The notes under the pieces: model-generated
Seen by the model: the letters and a program-made list of their open reading frames with translations, nothing else
What the model was told of the DNA's origin: nothing
Database searches by the model: none
Assembly: GCF_000424625.1 (NCBI RefSeq)
Contig: NZ_AUKG01000002.1
Location: 62,001 to 126,000, forward strand
Reading direction: 5' to 3'
Length of the DNA stretch: 64,000 nt
Origin: Conexibacter woesei Iso977N
Lineage (GTDB): Bacteria; Actinomycetota; Thermoleophilia; Solirubrobacterales; Solirubrobacteraceae
Shown here: one piece after another, positions 9,959-23,153 of the stretch
Layout: the number at the start of each line of letters is the position of its first letter
How positions within the stretch are numbered: position 1 is the first letter of the stretch
Made by a program: the position numbers and the translations under genes

Positions 9959-10771
9959 ATGCCTGCCCAGGACGACGACGCGATCGACGCGCTCTACGCC
10001 GGGGCCTTCGAGGACTTCGTGCCGGCCCGCGACGCGCTCGTCAAGGAGCTGCGCGCGGCGAGGCAGAGGGACGAGGCGGCGGCCGTCAGGAAGCTCGCGA
10101 AGCCGTCGCGCGCGGCGTGGGCGGTCAACCGGCTGGTCCGGTCCCATCCCGACGAGGTCGAGGCGCTGGTCGAGGCGGGCGAGACGCTCGCCGCGTCCCA
10201 GGAGCAGCTGCTGGAGGGCGCGGATCCCGCGGTCCTGCGCGCCGCCGCCGAGGCCGCTCGCGCGCTGGTCGACGCGCTCGCCGGCCAGGCCGAGGCCGAC
10301 GGCCCGACGCGCGACAAGGTCCGCGCGACGCTGCACGCGGCGACCGTCGACCCCGAGGTCCGCGCGGCGGTGCGGTCCGGACGGCTGACGCGCGAGGCGT
10401 CGGCCTCGGGCTTCGGCGGCCTGGAGGCGCTGATCGCGTCCGGCCACGGGCAGGCGGCGGCGCCGTCGAGGAAGAGGCCGGCGGCGAAGAGGAAGGCGCG
10501 AGGCAGGCGCGCCCCCGAGGAGAAGCCGCCGCCCGGCCCCGACCCGCGCGAGGTCCGCCGCCTGCGCGACGCCCTGCGCCGCGCCAACGAGGCCGAGGCC
10601 GACGCCGAGTCCGAGGTCGACGGCGCCCGCCGCGCGCTGGAGCAGGTCGAGGCGACGATCACCGCCCGCCGCCGCGACCTCGAAGACGCCGAGACCACCC
10701 TCGCCGCCGCCCGCACCCGCCGCGAGCGGGCCGAGGCCGCCGCCGCGGCGCTCGACGCCTCCCAGAACTAG
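9959..10771 (+). CDS. Conserved actinobacterial helical protein, function unknown
   Basis: 270 residues, almost entirely helical. An N-terminal domain (about 1-150) resembles a family seen across actinobacteria in which a FVPARDALVKELRA-like helix is followed by KPSRAAWAVNRLVR. A basic Lys/Arg/Pro linker (about 165-190, KRPAAKRKARGRR) leads to a C-terminal coiled coil rich in Ala, Glu and Arg (about 195-265). No catalytic motif or signal peptide is visible. The basic linker suggests nucleic-acid binding, which is inference. The last four bases overlap the 3' end of the convergent kinase-like gene. ATG at 9959 has a good ribosome-binding site (AAAGGA). Confidence 0.75.
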   Translation: MPAQDDDAIDALYAGAFEDFVPARDALVKELRAARQRDEAAAVRKLAKPSRAAWAVNRLVRSHPDEVEALVEAGETLAASQEQLLEGADPAVLRAAAEAARALVDALAGQAEADGPTRDKVRATLHAATVDPEVRAAVRSGRLTREASASGFGGLEALIASGHGQAAAPSRKRPAAKRKARGRRAPEEKPPPGPDPREVRRLRDALRRANEAEADAESEVDGARRALEQVEATITARRRDLEDAETTLAAARTRRERAEAAAAALDASQN

Positions 10772-11526
10772 AACTCGCCGACCCTGAGCAGCTGGTCGGT
10801 GGAGAGCATGAGCTCGGCCCGGGCGGTCAGCGCGTCGGCGCGGTCCTTCGGCAGGTAGGCGTCGACGCCGAAGAGGTCGGTCGACAGCACGCGCTCCAGC
10901 GCGTCGCGCTCGGAGTCCCACAGCCCGCCCGCCTGGTGGTACCAGCGATGGCCGAGGAAGTAGGACCGGTTGCAGTGGTCGCCCGGCCGCGCGAACGCGA
11001 AGGCGTGGTCGATCAGCGAGAGCCGGCGCGCGACGGCGTCGTAGCGGTAGTTGCGGCCGTGGCGGTCCTGGTGGCCGATCAGCGCGTCCCAGAGCGCCGC
11101 GGCGTCGAACTGCGCGGGCGTCTCGCGGCGGCTCGCGCCCTGCGCCACGCCCGGCCGGCGCTCGATCAGCACGCCGTAGCCGACGGTGATGACCGTGCGG
11201 GGGACCGCGACGGGGACGAGCGCGTCCCACGGCGGGCCGAGCGCCCGCGCGAGCCGCCAGGCGACGACCTCGTGCAGGTTGGCCTCGACCGGGTCCTGCT
11301 GGTAGCCGGCGGCCGCGCTGGCGGCGTTGGGGCCGACGCGCTTGAAGACGCCCTCGTGGCCGGACGCGAGCACGACCAGCCACGTCGGATCGCTGCCCGC
11401 GTTGATCGTCTTGTTCGGCGCGATCCCCAGCTCACGATCCGTGAGGAGGACCCTCTCGAGCTCGTCGCCGATCGCGCCGGCGGCCTCCAGGCGCCTGCGC
11501 CGGTGCTCGAAGCTCGCGACCGTCAT
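10768..11526 (-). CDS. PI3/PI4-kinase-like (HipA-like fold) protein
   Basis: About 252 residues from ATG at 11526. The kinase-type core is visible: a lysine segment GVFKRVGPN, then LIGHQDRHGRNYRYD, matching the catalytic loop G-x-x-D-R-H-x-x-N of PI3/PI4-kinase and HipA-like proteins, then LSLIDHAFAF in the position of the metal-binding DFG-like aspartate. Such actinobacterial proteins are often annotated as phosphatidylinositol kinase-related; their substrate is unknown and could be protein, lipid or small molecule. The open frame extends to 11658, but that part runs through a terminator hairpin, so the later start is preferred. No partner antitoxin gene is adjacent. Confidence 0.65.
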   Translation of the reverse strand: MTVASFEHRRRRLEAAGAIGDELERVLLTDRELGIAPNKTINAGSDPTWLVVLASGHEGVFKRVGPNAASAAAGYQQDPVEANLHEVVAWRLARALGPPWDALVPVAVPRTVITVGYGVLIERRPGVAQGASRRETPAQFDAAALWDALIGHQDRHGRNYRYDAVARRLSLIDHAFAFARPGDHCNRSYFLGHRWYHQAGGLWDSERDALERVLSTDLFGVDAYLPKDRADALTARAELMLSTDQLLRVGEF

Positions 11527-12021
11527 GCCGGAATGGCACGGCGTCGTGAAGCCCTGCGCGCGGCAGAACGCGGTCCAGGATGTACGCTGGCCATCGCTGT
11601 ATCGACTTCCTCTCCGTCGGGGTGGGGAGTCTTGACTCCGGAAGAGCCCGCCAGGCACGGCGGGCTCTTCTCTTGCTCCTGCGGCGCGGCAGCCTAGCCA
11701 TGCGCCACGTGTGTTTCTAGGCCTGCGGCGCGAGGGCGGGCCGAGGGCTCAGGAGTGCCGATGGATCAAGAACGCTGCGTGGCGCGGATGGCCACATCGT
11801 CAGCTTTTCTGCTGAACGCGATCGCCCGGATGTCCCCGACGGCGATCCCTTGCGAACGCGCCGTTCTCGACGGTTCCTGAATGCTGAAAGTCGTCAGTCA
11901 ACGCCTTCGCTGATAGCTGAGAGATGCGCAGCGCTGAATCATGGTGCCACTGCGCGCGGCGCCGAAATCATCTAGGTCAGGTCTCTGACATGGTGTTCTA
12001 GTGGCCGTCGCGGATCGCGTG
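11527..12021. other. Gene-free intergenic region
   Basis: 495 bp with no supportable coding sequence on either strand, visibly less G+C-rich from about 11700 to 12000 than the flanking genes. It contains the orphan plus-strand terminator listed separately and a short dyad GTCAG/CTGAC near 11976-11989. Both neighbouring genes are on the minus strand, so the promoter of the kinase-like gene lies at the left end. Nothing else could be recognised. A decayed gene is possible, but no remnant motif was seen. Confidence 0.5.
11626..11675 (+). terminator. Strong intrinsic terminator with adjacent dyad, no upstream gene
   Basis: GAAGAGCCCGCC (11641-11652) and GGCGGGCTCTTC (11659-11670) form a perfect 12-bp stem around the loop AGGCAC, followed on the plus strand by the pyrimidine-rich tail TCTTGCTCCTG. 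The other side of the stem is not T-rich for minus-strand reading, so the plus strand is favoured. Directly before it, GGAGTC-TT-GACTCC (11626-11639) is a second perfect dyad. The nearest plus-strand gene ends at 10771, about 870 bp away, so the terminator may belong to an unannotated small RNA. Confidence 0.7.
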
Positions 12022-12567
12022 TCAGCCCGGTGCCGGGACCGTCGCGTGCGCGCCGACCGACGCGCCTGCCGGGATCGCCGCGCCGGCCAGGAGCACCGCC
12101 GACGGGCCGATGCGGGCGCCGTCGCCGATGGCGATCGGCGTCGCCGTGGTGCCCTGCTCGCGGACCGGGCGCTCGGGGTCGGTGGCGACCGGTGCGACGT
12201 CGAGCAGGACGACCTCGTCGCCGAGCACGCAGCCGCTGCCGATCGTCGCCGAGGAGTGGACGGTCAGCGCGCAGCGCTCGCCGAGCACCGAGCCGGCGCC
12301 GATCGCCGCGACCGCGCCGGCCGCGAGGTGGAAGCGGCAGCCGTCGCCGAGCTGGACGCCGTCGCCGATCCTCAGCGACGCGCCGTCGGTGAGGTCGAAG
12401 CGCACGCCGCGGCCGATGGCCACGCCATCGCCGACTTCGACCCCGCGCCGGCGGGCACGGGACGCGCGCCACGCATCCCGCAGGCCGGGCGCGCGCGGCG
12501 GGCGCGAGGGTGGGGCGACGGCATCCGCCCCAGAACGACGATGGGCGGCGCTCATGGCGCCGCCCAT
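12022..12567 (-). CDS. Hexapeptide-repeat (left-handed beta-helix) transferase-like protein
   Basis: About 181 residues. After a short basic N-terminus the sequence is a run of imperfect hexapeptides of the [LIV]-G-x-G-x-x type (VEVGDGVAIGRGVRF, LRIGDGVQLGDGCRF, ATIGSGCVLGDEVVL, IAIGDGARIGPSAVL), which fold as a left-handed beta-helix in O-acetyltransferases of the maltose/serine acetyltransferase type. The usual catalytic histidine context is not obvious, so acceptor and even activity are uncertain. The start could be ATG at 12567 or, four codons later, ATG at 12555 (MSAAHRR). It lies 28 bp downstream of the sigma-factor gene on the same strand. Confidence 0.7.
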   Translation of the reverse strand: MGGAMSAAHRRSGADAVAPPSRPPRAPGLRDAWRASRARRRGVEVGDGVAIGRGVRFDLTDGASLRIGDGVQLGDGCRFHLAAGAVAAIGAGSVLGERCALTVHSSATIGSGCVLGDEVVLLDVAPVATDPERPVREQGTTATPIAIGDGARIGPSAVLLAGAAIPAGASVGAHATVPAPG

Positions 12568-12595
12568 CGTGACAACTCGTTGCTGCTCGTGACCG

Positions 12596-13456
12596 CTAGG
12601 CGGCGACGCGCAGGCCCTTGACGTCGCCGTCGGCCGCGAGGCGGCGCAGACCGCGCTCCTCGGCCTGACGGGCCTTCGAGGGCGGCATGCCGAGCCTACG
12701 GGCGGCCTGGACGAGCGTGTGCTCGCCGTCGCCGCCGGTGCCGAAGCGCAGGTGGATGACCTCGCGCTCGTCCTCGGGCAGCCGGTTCACGGCCGCACGG
12801 AGGGACGACGCCTCGGTCTCGCGCTCGACCTCCTCGTCGACGGTCTCGCCGTCGGCGGGGAGCAGGGCGCCCAGCGCGGTCTCGCCGTCGTCGCCGACGG
12901 TCTGATCCAGCGACGCCAGCGCACGGTCGCGCTCACGCAGCAGGGCGACCTCTTCGAGCTCGAGCTCGGCCGCGGCGGCGATCTTCTCGTCCGTCGGCGG
13001 CTCGCCGTGCTCGGCGGTCAGCTCGCGCTCGACGCGGGCGATGCGACGCGCACGCTGCGACATGTGGGAAGGCAGGCGGATCGTGCGGCCCGTGTTGTCG
13101 AGGCCGCGCTGCAGCGCCTGGCGGATCCAGATCGTCGCGTACGTGGAGAAGCGGTAGCCCTTGCGGTAGTCGAACTTCTCGACCGCGCGGATGAGGCCGA
13201 GCATGCCCTCCTGCACGAGGTCGTCGAGCGTCAGGCCCTGGCCCACGTAGTGGCGGGCGACGGAGACGACGAGGCGCAGGTTGGAGTTGACGAGCAGGTC
13301 CTTCGCGTCGAGGTCGCCCTTCTCGATGCGCTGGGCCAGCTCGATCTCCTTGGCCGGATCAAGCAGCTGGTACTGGCTGGCCCGACGCAGAAGCTGGTCG
13401 AGCGGGGACGCCAGGACGTCGTTCGTGAACGTGGGGGTGAGGGTGGAGGGGGTCAA
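12596..13456 (-). CDS. Group 2 sigma-70 family RNA polymerase sigma factor
   Basis: 286 residues, lacking region 1.1. Region 1.2 is SPLDQLLRRASQYQLL. Region 2 is strongly conserved (NLRLVVSVARHYVGQGL, DLVQEGMLGLIRAVEKFDY, GYRFSTYATIWIRQA) and predicts recognition of a normal -10. Region 3 follows (LPSHMSQRARRIARVEREL). Region 4 keeps DEREVIHLRFG, but the helix-turn-helix reads LGMPPSKARQAEERGLRRL where primary sigma factors have an R-E-R-V-R-Q-I-E pattern, so -35 recognition may differ. The start is TTG at 13456, fixed by AAAGGA just upstream. A promoter lies at 13528-13500. Confidence 0.92.
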   Translation of the reverse strand: MTPSTLTPTFTNDVLASPLDQLLRRASQYQLLDPAKEIELAQRIEKGDLDAKDLLVNSNLRLVVSVARHYVGQGLTLDDLVQEGMLGLIRAVEKFDYRKGYRFSTYATIWIRQALQRGLDNTGRTIRLPSHMSQRARRIARVERELTAEHGEPPTDEKIAAAAELELEEVALLRERDRALASLDQTVGDDGETALGALLPADGETVDEEVERETEASSLRAAVNRLPEDEREVIHLRFGTGGDGEHTLVQAARRLGMPPSKARQAEERGLRRLAADGDVKGLRVAA

Positions 13457-13499
13457 CTAAGGTCCTTTCCCGGGCAAAATCCCGATGACTGCACTCGGA

Positions 13500-13528
13500 A
13501 TTCTACGTCAGATTCGTTGCTCGCGCAA
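13500..13528 (-). promoter_or_regulatory. Candidate promoter of the sigma-factor gene
   Basis: Reading the minus strand, TTGCGC (13528-13523) and TAGAAT (13505-13500) are separated by exactly 17 nt, close to the housekeeping TTGACA/TATAAT arrangement. The -10 lies about 44 nt before the TTG start at 13456. The rest of the 238-bp spacer (13457-13694) also shows CCCC-GAGCA-GGGG and CTCCTTAGGAG dyads of unknown role. Confidence 0.55.
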
Positions 13529-13694
13529 CTGTGCGACGTGTCACACCGTCGCGCCGTTGCGAGTGGGGGGAGAGATTCGGGGTCGGTGTCGCCTGCTGCG
13601 GCGACGTCGAAACCTTCCCATCCCCTGATCAAGCGCTCCTAAGGAGGGCTGTGCTGCCCACTTCGGCGCACATTGATACGTCCCCTGCTCGGGG

Positions 13695-14372
13695 TCAAAC
13701 GTTACGTTCCGCCGCTCTGCGCCGCCAATCGCGGGCGAGATGGGCAACTTGACGCGTCGCCGCGTAGCGAAGGTCGGCCGTCCATCCGGACTGGACGTCG
13801 GCCAGCGCGAGCGGCGATGCGTCCAGTTCCAGTGCATCGGCGGCGCGCCGTGCGATCTCGAGCTGGCCGAGCGCGGTCGGGTGCACGGCGTCGGGAAACC
13901 AGTGGCGCCAGCCGCCGAAGTCGTCCAACGCGACCACCGTCGCACCGCTGGACGCCGCGCGGTTGCGCACGATCGCGTTGAGATCGGCCACCTTCGCGCC
14001 GGCCCGCGGGCGGCCGAGGTCGAGCGGCACGGTTGCGACGCAGACCCGCTCCGCGCGCTCCGCCACGGCGTCCAGGAGACGTCCCACCGACGCCTCGAAC
14101 GATCGCGGGTCCCAATCGAGCATGCGGACGTCGTTGGTCCCGACCCCCACGCACGCCAGCGTGTAGTCAGAACGCAGACGCCCCACGAAGAGCCGTTCGA
14201 CGTCGCTCGAAAGAGCACCCGGTCGGGCTAGCCGGTGGAACGGCAGGTCGAGCGTCTCGGCCAGCCACTGCGGCCAGACCCGCGGCGGCACGCCGAACGC
14301 GCCCTCCTCGGGCCCGCACAGGATCGAGTCGCCGAGCGCGAGGACGGGACCGCCCGCGCCCTCACCGGGCAA
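13695..14372 (-). CDS. SGNH/GDSL-type hydrolase
   Basis: 225-residue esterase/lipase-like protein. Block I is LALGDSILCG with the nucleophilic serine, block III is GVGTNDVRM, and block V is FPDAVHPTALG with the catalytic Asp and His. No signal peptide is present, so it probably acts in the cytoplasm on an ester such as an acetylated sugar or lysophospholipid. The start appears to be TTG at 14372, overlapping the end of malQ by 11 nt, which implies translational coupling. Substrate is unknown; the malQ linkage hints at a carbohydrate ester, as inference. Confidence 0.82.
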   Translation of the reverse strand: MPGEGAGGPVLALGDSILCGPEEGAFGVPPRVWPQWLAETLDLPFHRLARPGALSSDVERLFVGRLRSDYTLACVGVGTNDVRMLDWDPRSFEASVGRLLDAVAERAERVCVATVPLDLGRPRAGAKVADLNAIVRNRAASSGATVVALDDFGGWRHWFPDAVHPTALGQLEIARRAADALELDASPLALADVQSGWTADLRYAATRQVAHLARDWRRRAAERNV

Positions 14373-15606
14373 GCCGCCCCGCCTCCTCGGTCGCCGCGCG
14401 CAGGCGCTTGGCCCGCGCCGCGGTCAGCTGCCCGCGCCGCAGCCGGAACTTCCACGCGCCGCCGGCCGTCCCCGGCAGGTTCATCCGCGCCTCGCTGCCC
14501 AGCCCCAGGACGTCCTGGACCTGCGTCATCACCAGCGGCGCCGGCGACGACATCCAGAGCCGGATCAGCGCCCAGTCGATGTCGTCCCTGCCGAACCCCG
14601 CGGCCTCGACCGCCGCGCGCGCCTCGCGCCGCCGCGGCGCCTCCAGCGTCGACCACCAACCACGCAGCGTGTCGGTGTCGTGCGTCCCCGTGTAGGCGAC
14701 GACGTCGCTGCCGTGGTTCTCCAGCCGGTGCGGTCCGCGCGGGTCGTCGGGGTCGAACGCGAACTGCAGGACGACCATCCCCGGATAGCCCAGCTCGCGC
14801 CGCAGCCGCGTGACCGGCGGCGTGATCACGCCGAGGTCCTCGGCGATGAACCCGGCCATCGCGCCCGCGCCCAGCTCGCGCACACCCGCCGCGAACGGCG
14901 CCCGGCCCGGCCCCCGGACCCACGTGCCGCCGCGCGCGTCGCGGTCGGCGGAGGGCACCGCCCAGTAGGCCACGAACCCGCGGAAGTGGTCGATGCGGGC
15001 CATGTCGTACAACTCGAACGTGCGCCGGAAGCGCTCGACCCACCAGCGGTACCTGCGCGACGACAGCGCGCGCCAGTCGTAGATCGGGTTGCCCCAGCGC
15101 TGGCCCGCGGCGGTGAACGCGTCCGGCGGCACGCCCGCCACGACCCCCTCCTGGAACAGCTCCGGCCACGCCTTCTGGTCCCACGACCCCGGCGCGACGT
15201 AGATCGGCACGTCGCCGATCAGCCGCACGCCGCGCTCGGCGGCGTAGGCACGCAGCGCACTCCACTCGCGCTCGAAGCGGACCTGGTCCGGGAGCATCCG
15301 GGCCGGCAGCGTCGGCGCCCAGAACGCGTGGCGCGCGACGAAGTCCTCGACCTCCTCGGGCTCGACCTTCGCCTTCGGCGCCTCCAGGAACCCGTGCCAC
15401 GCGGCGAACGCCGACGAGGCCTTGTACGGCGAGCCGTAGCGATCGGGCGGCCCGAGTGGGAGCATCTGCCACCACGACTGCCCGGCCGCTGCGAGCCAGT
15501 CGACGAAGCGCCGTGCCTCGCCGCCCAGGCGTCCGCCCGGCAATGAGGTGAGATGGAGCTGCACGCCGCTGGCCCGTCCGGCGAAGTGCTTGTTGCGGTC
15601 GGTCAC
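14362..15606 (-). CDS. malQ: 4-alpha-glucanotransferase (amylomaltase, GH77)
   Basis: Transfers alpha-1,4-glucan segments between maltodextrins. GH77 signatures are present: ASGVQLHLTSLPGG at the N-terminus, WWQMLPLGPP, GDVPIYVA, the nucleophile in MARIDHFRGF, the acid/base in FIAEDLGVITPPV, and TGTHDTDTLRGWW. At 414 residues from GTG 15606 it is shorter than typical bacterial MalQ (about 500), with compressed loops after the SPYKASS motif. The longer open frame reaching 17676 is antisense to glgE and was discarded. The gene is divergent from glgE and likely shares its control region. It would supply or recycle maltodextrins for the trehalose/glycogen operon. Confidence 0.93.
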   Translation of the reverse strand: MTDRNKHFAGRASGVQLHLTSLPGGRLGGEARRFVDWLAAAGQSWWQMLPLGPPDRYGSPYKASSAFAAWHGFLEAPKAKVEPEEVEDFVARHAFWAPTLPARMLPDQVRFEREWSALRAYAAERGVRLIGDVPIYVAPGSWDQKAWPELFQEGVVAGVPPDAFTAAGQRWGNPIYDWRALSSRRYRWWVERFRRTFELYDMARIDHFRGFVAYWAVPSADRDARGGTWVRGPGRAPFAAGVRELGAGAMAGFIAEDLGVITPPVTRLRRELGYPGMVVLQFAFDPDDPRGPHRLENHGSDVVAYTGTHDTDTLRGWWSTLEAPRRREARAAVEAAGFGRDDIDWALIRLWMSSPAPLVMTQVQDVLGLGSEARMNLPGTAGGAWKFRLRRGQLTAARAKRLRAATEEAGRLAR

Positions 15607-15696
15607 TGGTTTTCCACGTTCGTCGTCGCTATTTCTGGGAAGAGTCGCCAGTACGTGCCCGCTCGATCGCCTGACCAACCGACCCCGTCCCGCGTC
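15607..15696. promoter_or_regulatory. malQ-glgE divergent control region
   Basis: This short spacer must hold the promoters of malQ (minus) and the 14.7-kb glgE operon (plus). It contains an A/T-rich patch (TGGTTTTCCA, 15607-15616, and CTATTTCTGG, about 15629-15638) unlike the surrounding DNA, but no hexamer pair with correct spacing was found. If glgE instead starts at GTG 15655 the spacer shrinks to 48 bp. Confidence 0.4.
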
Positions 15697-17658
15697 GTGA
15701 AGAACGGCGGGTCGAAACGCGCCAAGCCCGCGGCCCCGCCGCGCATCGTGATCCTGGATCCCGGCCCCGTCCTCGACGGCGGCCGCTACGCACCCAAGCG
15801 CACCGCGGGCGAGACCGTGGACGTCCGGGCCACCATCTTCGCCGACGGCCACGACGTCCTGCGTGCGGTGGTGAAGTGGAAGTCCCCCGCGGGACGCAGG
15901 TGGAACGAGGCGCCGCTGACCCACATCGACAAGCACGTCGACGGCGACACCTTCACCGGCGCGTTCCCGGTCGACGAGCTCGGCCGATACGAATGGACGA
16001 TCGAGGCGTGGATCGACCGCTTCGCCTCGTGGCGCGAGGAGATCCGGCGCAAGGTCGAGTTCGGCCAGCACGACCTCGCGGGCGAGCTGAGCGAGGGCGT
16101 CCTGCTGCTGGAGGCCGCGCGCGACCGCGCCAAGGCCGGCAGCGACCGCAAGCTGATCAGGCACGCGCTCGGCGTCATCGCCGACCCCGACGCGCCCGAG
16201 GAGGCCAAGCACGACGCCGCGCTCGGCCCGGAGCTGGCCGCCGCGATCGACCGCTACCCCGACCGCGCCGACGAGGCCGCGTCGCTGCCCGAGCCCTACG
16301 TCGTGGACGTCGACTCGCCGCTGTCGCGCTTCAGCTCCTGGTACGAGCTGTTCCCGCGCAGCTGGGGCGGCTTCCGCGGCACGGCCGAGGTCGTCCCGCA
16401 GATCGCCGCGCTCGGCTTCGACGTCCTCTACTTCCCGCCGATCCACCCGATCGGCGTCAAGAACCGCAAGGGGCGCAACAACGCGCTGACCGCCGGTCCC
16501 GACGACCCCGGCAGCGTCTACGCGATCGGCAACCAGGACGAGGGCGGCCACGAGGCCGTCCACCCGGAGCTCGGCACGCTCGAGGACTTCGGCCACCTCG
16601 TCAGGACCGCCAACGAGCACGGCCTGGAGATCGCCCTGGACTTCGCGATCCAGTGCTCGGCCGACCACCCGTGGCTGACCGAGCACCCGGAGTGGTTCCA
16701 CCGCCGCCCCGACGGCTCGCTGAAGTACGCCGAGAACCCGCCCAAGAAGTACCAGGACATCTACAACGTCAACTTCCAGTGCGAGGACTGGAGGAACCTC
16801 TGGAACGCGCTGCGCGACGTCGTGCTGCTGTGGGTCGAGCGCGGGGTCAAGATCTTCCGCGTCGACAACCCGCACACGAAGCCGCTGGCGTTCTGGGAGT
16901 GGATGATCGCCGAGGTCCGGGCCAAGCACCCCGACACGGTCTTCCTCGCCGAGGCGTTCACCCGCCGCGCGGTCATGCGCGCGCTGGGCAAGTCGGGGTT
17001 CAACCAGTCCTACACCTACTTCACCTGGCAGCAGTCGCGCTGGGAGCTGGAGCAGTACGTCAACGAGCTCGCCTACGAGTCGAGCGAGTACTTCCGCCCC
17101 AACTTCTTCGCCAACACGCCGGACATCCTCACCGAGCAGCTCCAGCACGGCGGCCGCGCGGCGTTCGAGTCGCGCCTCGTGCTGGCCGCGACGCTGAGCC
17201 CGTCCTACGGGATCTACTCCGGCTACGAGTGGATCGAGCACACCGCGGTCAGGCCCGGCAGCGAGGAGTACCTCGACTCCGAGAAGTACGAGATCAAGCA
17301 GCGCACGCTCGAAGGCGCGCCGCTGCTCGGCCTCGTCCGGCTGCTCAACGAGGCCCGCCGCGCGCACCCCGCGCTGCAGCACCTGTCCAACATCACGTTC
17401 CTGGACACGCGCAACGACGGGCTCATCGCCTACATCAAGAAGACCGGCGACGACGCGATCCTCGCGGTCGTCTGCCTCGACCCGCAGTGGGCCCAGGAGG
17501 GCTCGGTCGTCGTGCCCGACAACCTCGGACTGCCCTGGAACTTCCAGGTCCAGGACCTCCTCGACGGCAGTCGCTACGACTGGCACGTCGGCGACAACTA
17601 CGTGCGGCTCGCTCCCGGCGACCGCCAGGCCCACCTCCTCCGGGTGGTGAACGGCTAA
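15697..17658 (+). CDS. glgE: Alpha-1,4-glucan:maltose-1-phosphate maltosyltransferase
   Basis: Extends alpha-glucans using maltose 1-phosphate. It has the N-terminal beta-domain, the four-helix region typical of GlgE, and a GH13_3 barrel: [15 protein letters not shown], nucleophile Asp in [18 protein letters not shown], general acid Glu in VFLAEAFTR, and the third Asp in [10 protein letters not shown]. Starting at GTG 15697 gives 653 residues; GTG 15655 gives 667. The in-frame ATG at 15553 lies inside divergent malQ and is unlikely. treS starts two bases after the stop. It uses the product of mak two genes downstream, completing trehalose to maltose to maltose-1-phosphate to glucan. Confidence 0.95.
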   Translation: MKNGGSKRAKPAAPPRIVILDPGPVLDGGRYAPKRTAGETVDVRATIFADGHDVLRAVVKWKSPAGRRWNEAPLTHIDKHVDGDTFTGAFPVDELGRYEWTIEAWIDRFASWREEIRRKVEFGQHDLAGELSEGVLLLEAARDRAKAGSDRKLIRHALGVIADPDAPEEAKHDAALGPELAAAIDRYPDRADEAASLPEPYVVDVDSPLSRFSSWYELFPRSWGGFRGTAEVVPQIAALGFDVLYFPPIHPIGVKNRKGRNNALTAGPDDPGSVYAIGNQDEGGHEAVHPELGTLEDFGHLVRTANEHGLEIALDFAIQCSADHPWLTEHPEWFHRRPDGSLKYAENPPKKYQDIYNVNFQCEDWRNLWNALRDVVLLWVERGVKIFRVDNPHTKPLAFWEWMIAEVRAKHPDTVFLAEAFTRRAVMRALGKSGFNQSYTYFTWQQSRWELEQYVNELAYESSEYFRPNFFANTPDILTEQLQHGGRAAFESRLVLAATLSPSYGIYSGYEWIEHTAVRPGSEEYLDSEKYEIKQRTLEGAPLLGLVRLLNEARRAHPALQHLSNITFLDTRNDGLIAYIKKTGDDAILAVVCLDPQWAQEGSVVVPDNLGLPWNFQVQDLLDGSRYDWHVGDNYVRLAPGDRQAHLLRVVNG

Positions 17659-17660
17659 CC

Positions 17661-23142
<5,482 letters not shown>

Positions 23143-23153
23143 AGACGGCGCTG

